From: Algoriphagus pacificus
GTDB lineage: Bacteria > Bacteroidota > Bacteroidia > Cytophagales > Cyclobacteriaceae
Assembly (NCBI RefSeq): GCF_017254845.1
Contig: NZ_JAFKCU010000003.1
Location: 62,001 to 126,000, forward strand
Reading direction: 5' to 3'
DNA: 64,000 nucleotides
Shown here piece after piece: positions 62,200-64,000 of the stretch (position 1 is the stretch's first letter; each line of letters begins with the position of its first letter). A program made the translations under genes and the position numbers. The notes under the pieces are model-generated. The model was not told the DNA's origin, ran no database searches, and saw only the letters and a program-made list of their open reading frames with translations.

Positions 62200-63780
62200 A
62201 TGAAGAAAGAATTTACCCTCCAATTAAGCCCAGAGCAGGCATATGATCCCCTTGTTTTCCAGGAAACCGTACTAAAAAAGGCAGGTCTACCTTTGGATTC
62301 AAAAGATGTAATTGCTAGGCAAGTCAAGAGATCAATTGATGCCAGAGGAAGGCAGGTGAGAGTAAATGTTCAGGCCGAACTTTTTATTAAAGAGCAAGCT
62401 CCCTCACTTTTAAATAATTCACCCTCTTATTCCAATGTTTCCAATTCAGATCAAATCATTATTGTTGGAGCAGGACCAGCTGGCTTGTTCGCAGCTTTGA
62501 GAGCAATTGAATTGGGAGTAAAACCAATTGTTTTGGAGCGCGGCAAAGATGTCAGAGCCAGGAGAAGGGATTTGGCTGCTATCACTAAGGATCATATTGT
62601 CAATCCTGATTCTAATTACTGCTTTGGAGAAGGGGGAGCAGGTACTTACTCAGATGGTAAATTATATACCCGCTCCAAAAAGAGGGGAGATATCAGAAGA
62701 ATCATGGAGATTCTGGTTGCTCATGGGGCAACTGAAGAAATTTTGGTAGATGCCCATCCTCATATTGGCACAAATAAACTCCCCAAACTGGTAGCAGAAT
62801 TAAGGCAAAGCATTTTGGATGCAGGAGGTGAGATACATTTCGATTGCCGAGTTGATGATTTAGTAATTGAGGCCGATGAAATAAAGGGAGTAATAACCCA
62901 ACATGGAGAGACTATTAAGGGACTGGGAGTGATTTTAGCGACGGGGCATTCCGCAAGAGATATTTTTCAGCTACTCCATCAAAAAAGGGTGTTGATTGAG
63001 GCAAAGCCATTTGCTTTGGGAGTCAGGATTGAGCATTCACAGAATTTGATTGATAGGATTCAATATCATTGTCAAGTTGACCGAGGACCTTATTTGCCTG
63101 CTTCAGCCTATTCTTTGGTTTCACAGACCGAATTTAAAGGCAAGCAGAGAGGTGTATTTAGTTTTTGCATGTGTCCGGGTGGATATATAGTTCCGGCGGC
63201 TACATCTCCTGGAGAACTTGTGGTCAATGGTATGAGCCCAAGTAGGAGGGATAGTAAATTTGCTAATTCTGGAATAGTAGTCTCCGTCGAACTGGAAGAC
63301 TTGCCTCAATATCAAAAGCATGGGCCTTTGGCAGCCATGTATTTTCAGGAGGAAATAGAAAAGAAAGCTTGGAAAGCTGGGGGAGAAACCCAAGTAGCTC
63401 CGGCTCAAAGGATGGTGGACTTTGTTGAAAATAGAGTAAGTACTTCCTTATTGGATACTTCGTATCAGCCCGGCCTACAAGCTGTGGAAATGCGGGATGT
63501 ATTACCTGATTTTATTTCAGCCCGACTGGCAATGGCTTTCAAGTCATTTGGCCAAAAGATGAAGGGCTATTATACCAATGAATCTCAATTAATAGGAGTA
63601 GAGAGCCGTACATCTTCTCCAGTAAGAATTCCTCGCGATAGAGAGAGTTTTGAGCATTTAGAGCTGAAAAGACTATATCCATGTGGGGAGGGGGCAGGAT
63701 ATGCTGGAGGAATTGTTTCAGCGGCTATGGATGGGGAAAGATGCGCTGAGAAATTGATTGCTGCCTACGTTAAAAGGTAA
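62200..63780 (+). CDS. NAD(P)/FAD-dependent oxidoreductase (COG2509 type)
   Basis: A 526-residue cytoplasmic flavoprotein. The first 85 residues form a small alpha/beta head (EFTLQLSPEQAYDPLVFQ, RQVKRSIDARGRQVRVNV), then a dinucleotide-binding motif IIVGAGPAGLFAALRAIELG near 86, the ERGKDVRARRRD loop, CFGEGGAGTYSDGKLYTR, and C-terminal YPCGEGAGYAGGIVSAAMDG. This matches the uncharacterised FAD-dependent dehydrogenase family conserved in many bacteria; substrate unknown. Confidence 0.9.
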   Translation: MKKEFTLQLSPEQAYDPLVFQETVLKKAGLPLDSKDVIARQVKRSIDARGRQVRVNVQAELFIKEQAPSLLNNSPSYSNVSNSDQIIIVGAGPAGLFAALRAIELGVKPIVLERGKDVRARRRDLAAITKDHIVNPDSNYCFGEGGAGTYSDGKLYTRSKKRGDIRRIMEILVAHGATEEILVDAHPHIGTNKLPKLVAELRQSILDAGGEIHFDCRVDDLVIEADEIKGVITQHGETIKGLGVILATGHSARDIFQLLHQKRVLIEAKPFALGVRIEHSQNLIDRIQYHCQVDRGPYLPASAYSLVSQTEFKGKQRGVFSFCMCPGGYIVPAATSPGELVVNGMSPSRRDSKFANSGIVVSVELEDLPQYQKHGPLAAMYFQEEIEKKAWKAGGETQVAPAQRMVDFVENRVSTSLLDTSYQPGLQAVEMRDVLPDFISARLAMAFKSFGQKMKGYYTNESQLIGVESRTSSPVRIPRDRESFEHLELKRLYPCGEGAGYAGGIVSAAMDGERCAEKLIAAYVKR

Positions 63781-63875
63781 AGCAAAAGAAATCTCCACTA
63801 AATAATTTACTTCTAATGATCTGACAGTTTCTGACTTTCATACTTAAGACGTTCTTTTAATCTCTATTTTGCAGG

Positions 63876-64000
63876 ATGGAATACGCTATTGTAGATATTG
63901 AAACAACCGGAGGTGCTGCTTCTAATTGCGGTATCACGGAAATAGCGATTTTGATTCATGATGGGGAGCAGGTTATTGAAGAATATGAAACTTTAATCAA
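63876..64000 (+). CDS. DnaQ-like 3'-5' exonuclease, N-terminal part (cut by window edge)
   Basis: From ATG 63876 the frame stays open to the window end (41 codons): MEYAIVDIETTGG with the catalytic Asp and Glu of the DEDDh exonuclease Exo I motif, then ITEIAILIHDG. Likely a DNA polymerase III epsilon-like protein, in Bacteroidota often fused to a GIY-YIG domain; the remainder is outside. Confidence 0.85.
   Translation, partial: MEYAIVDIETTGGAASNCGITEIAILIHDGEQVIEEYETLI

Overview
The window looks like a chromosome segment from a Bacteroidota bacterium of the Cytophagales type, possibly near Algoriphagus; the genus is inference. Supporting signs are Sus-like polysaccharide enzymes with signal peptides or lipoboxes, no Shine-Dalgarno-like spacing before starts, several promoter -7 boxes of the Bacteroidota TAnnTTTG form (for example at 62164), TTG starts followed by AAA, and a moderately AT-rich background. 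I saw no rRNA, tRNA, CRISPR array, insertion sequence or prophage.

Layout. (1) 1-369: the N-terminus of a membrane PAS sensor kinase, cut by the window edge. (2) 429-5106, minus strand: a rhamnogalacturonan/rhamnose set, namely a tandem CE12 esterase, L-rhamnose mutarotase and a GH106-type rhamnosidase lipoprotein. (3) 5286-7344: a DJ-1/AraC regulator followed by a secreted DJ-1 protein carrying a Cys-rich zinc-ribbon-like head. (4) 7503-11720: a secreted Asp-box propeller and a convergent sulfatase. (5) 12131-18432: a 1443-residue hybrid histidine kinase facing a four-gene minus-strand operon (receiver, degenerate HATPase-like protein, HPt-like protein, LytTR regulator). (6) 18605-25175: a housekeeping and secreted-enzyme mix (GDPD, polysaccharide deacetylase, MsrB, GH43-like enzyme, DoxX-like membrane protein), ending in an LLM oxidoreductase broken by an amber codon.

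(7) 25229-61958: a large exopolysaccharide/capsule locus. It begins with two wza-wzc type export/kinase pairs separated by kdsB. GDP-L-fucose supply follows (manC, fcl, gmd), then a dense, very AT-rich block (about 40.0-51.2 kb) with a pyruvyltransferase-like protein, flippase, Wzy-like polymerase, acyltransferases, four GT4-type glycosyltransferases and an unusual cytoplasmic beta-propeller protein. The Wzi-like outer-membrane protein and a WcaI-like transferase come next. The end holds three different initiating sugar-1-phosphate transferases together with a PglE/PglF-like pair for an amino sugar. Together these genes can make nucleotide sugars, start and extend a lipid-linked repeat unit, flip and polymerise it (Wzx/Wzy) and export it (Wza/Wzc/Wzi). 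(8) 62200-64000: an FAD-dependent oxidoreductase and the start of a DnaQ-like exonuclease.

Most notable: dispersed CTCTGTG/CACGGAG and TTAAC-type repeats lie directly before the starts of six genes of the polysaccharide locus; one pair forms 12-bp terminal inverted repeats around a GxxExxY gene. Other points are the phosphorelay operon with an ATPase-like protein lacking nucleotide-binding G-boxes, the propeller gene inside the glycosyltransferase operon, the three-domain DJ-1 fusion, and tyrosine tails built on a short GY-coding DNA repeat.
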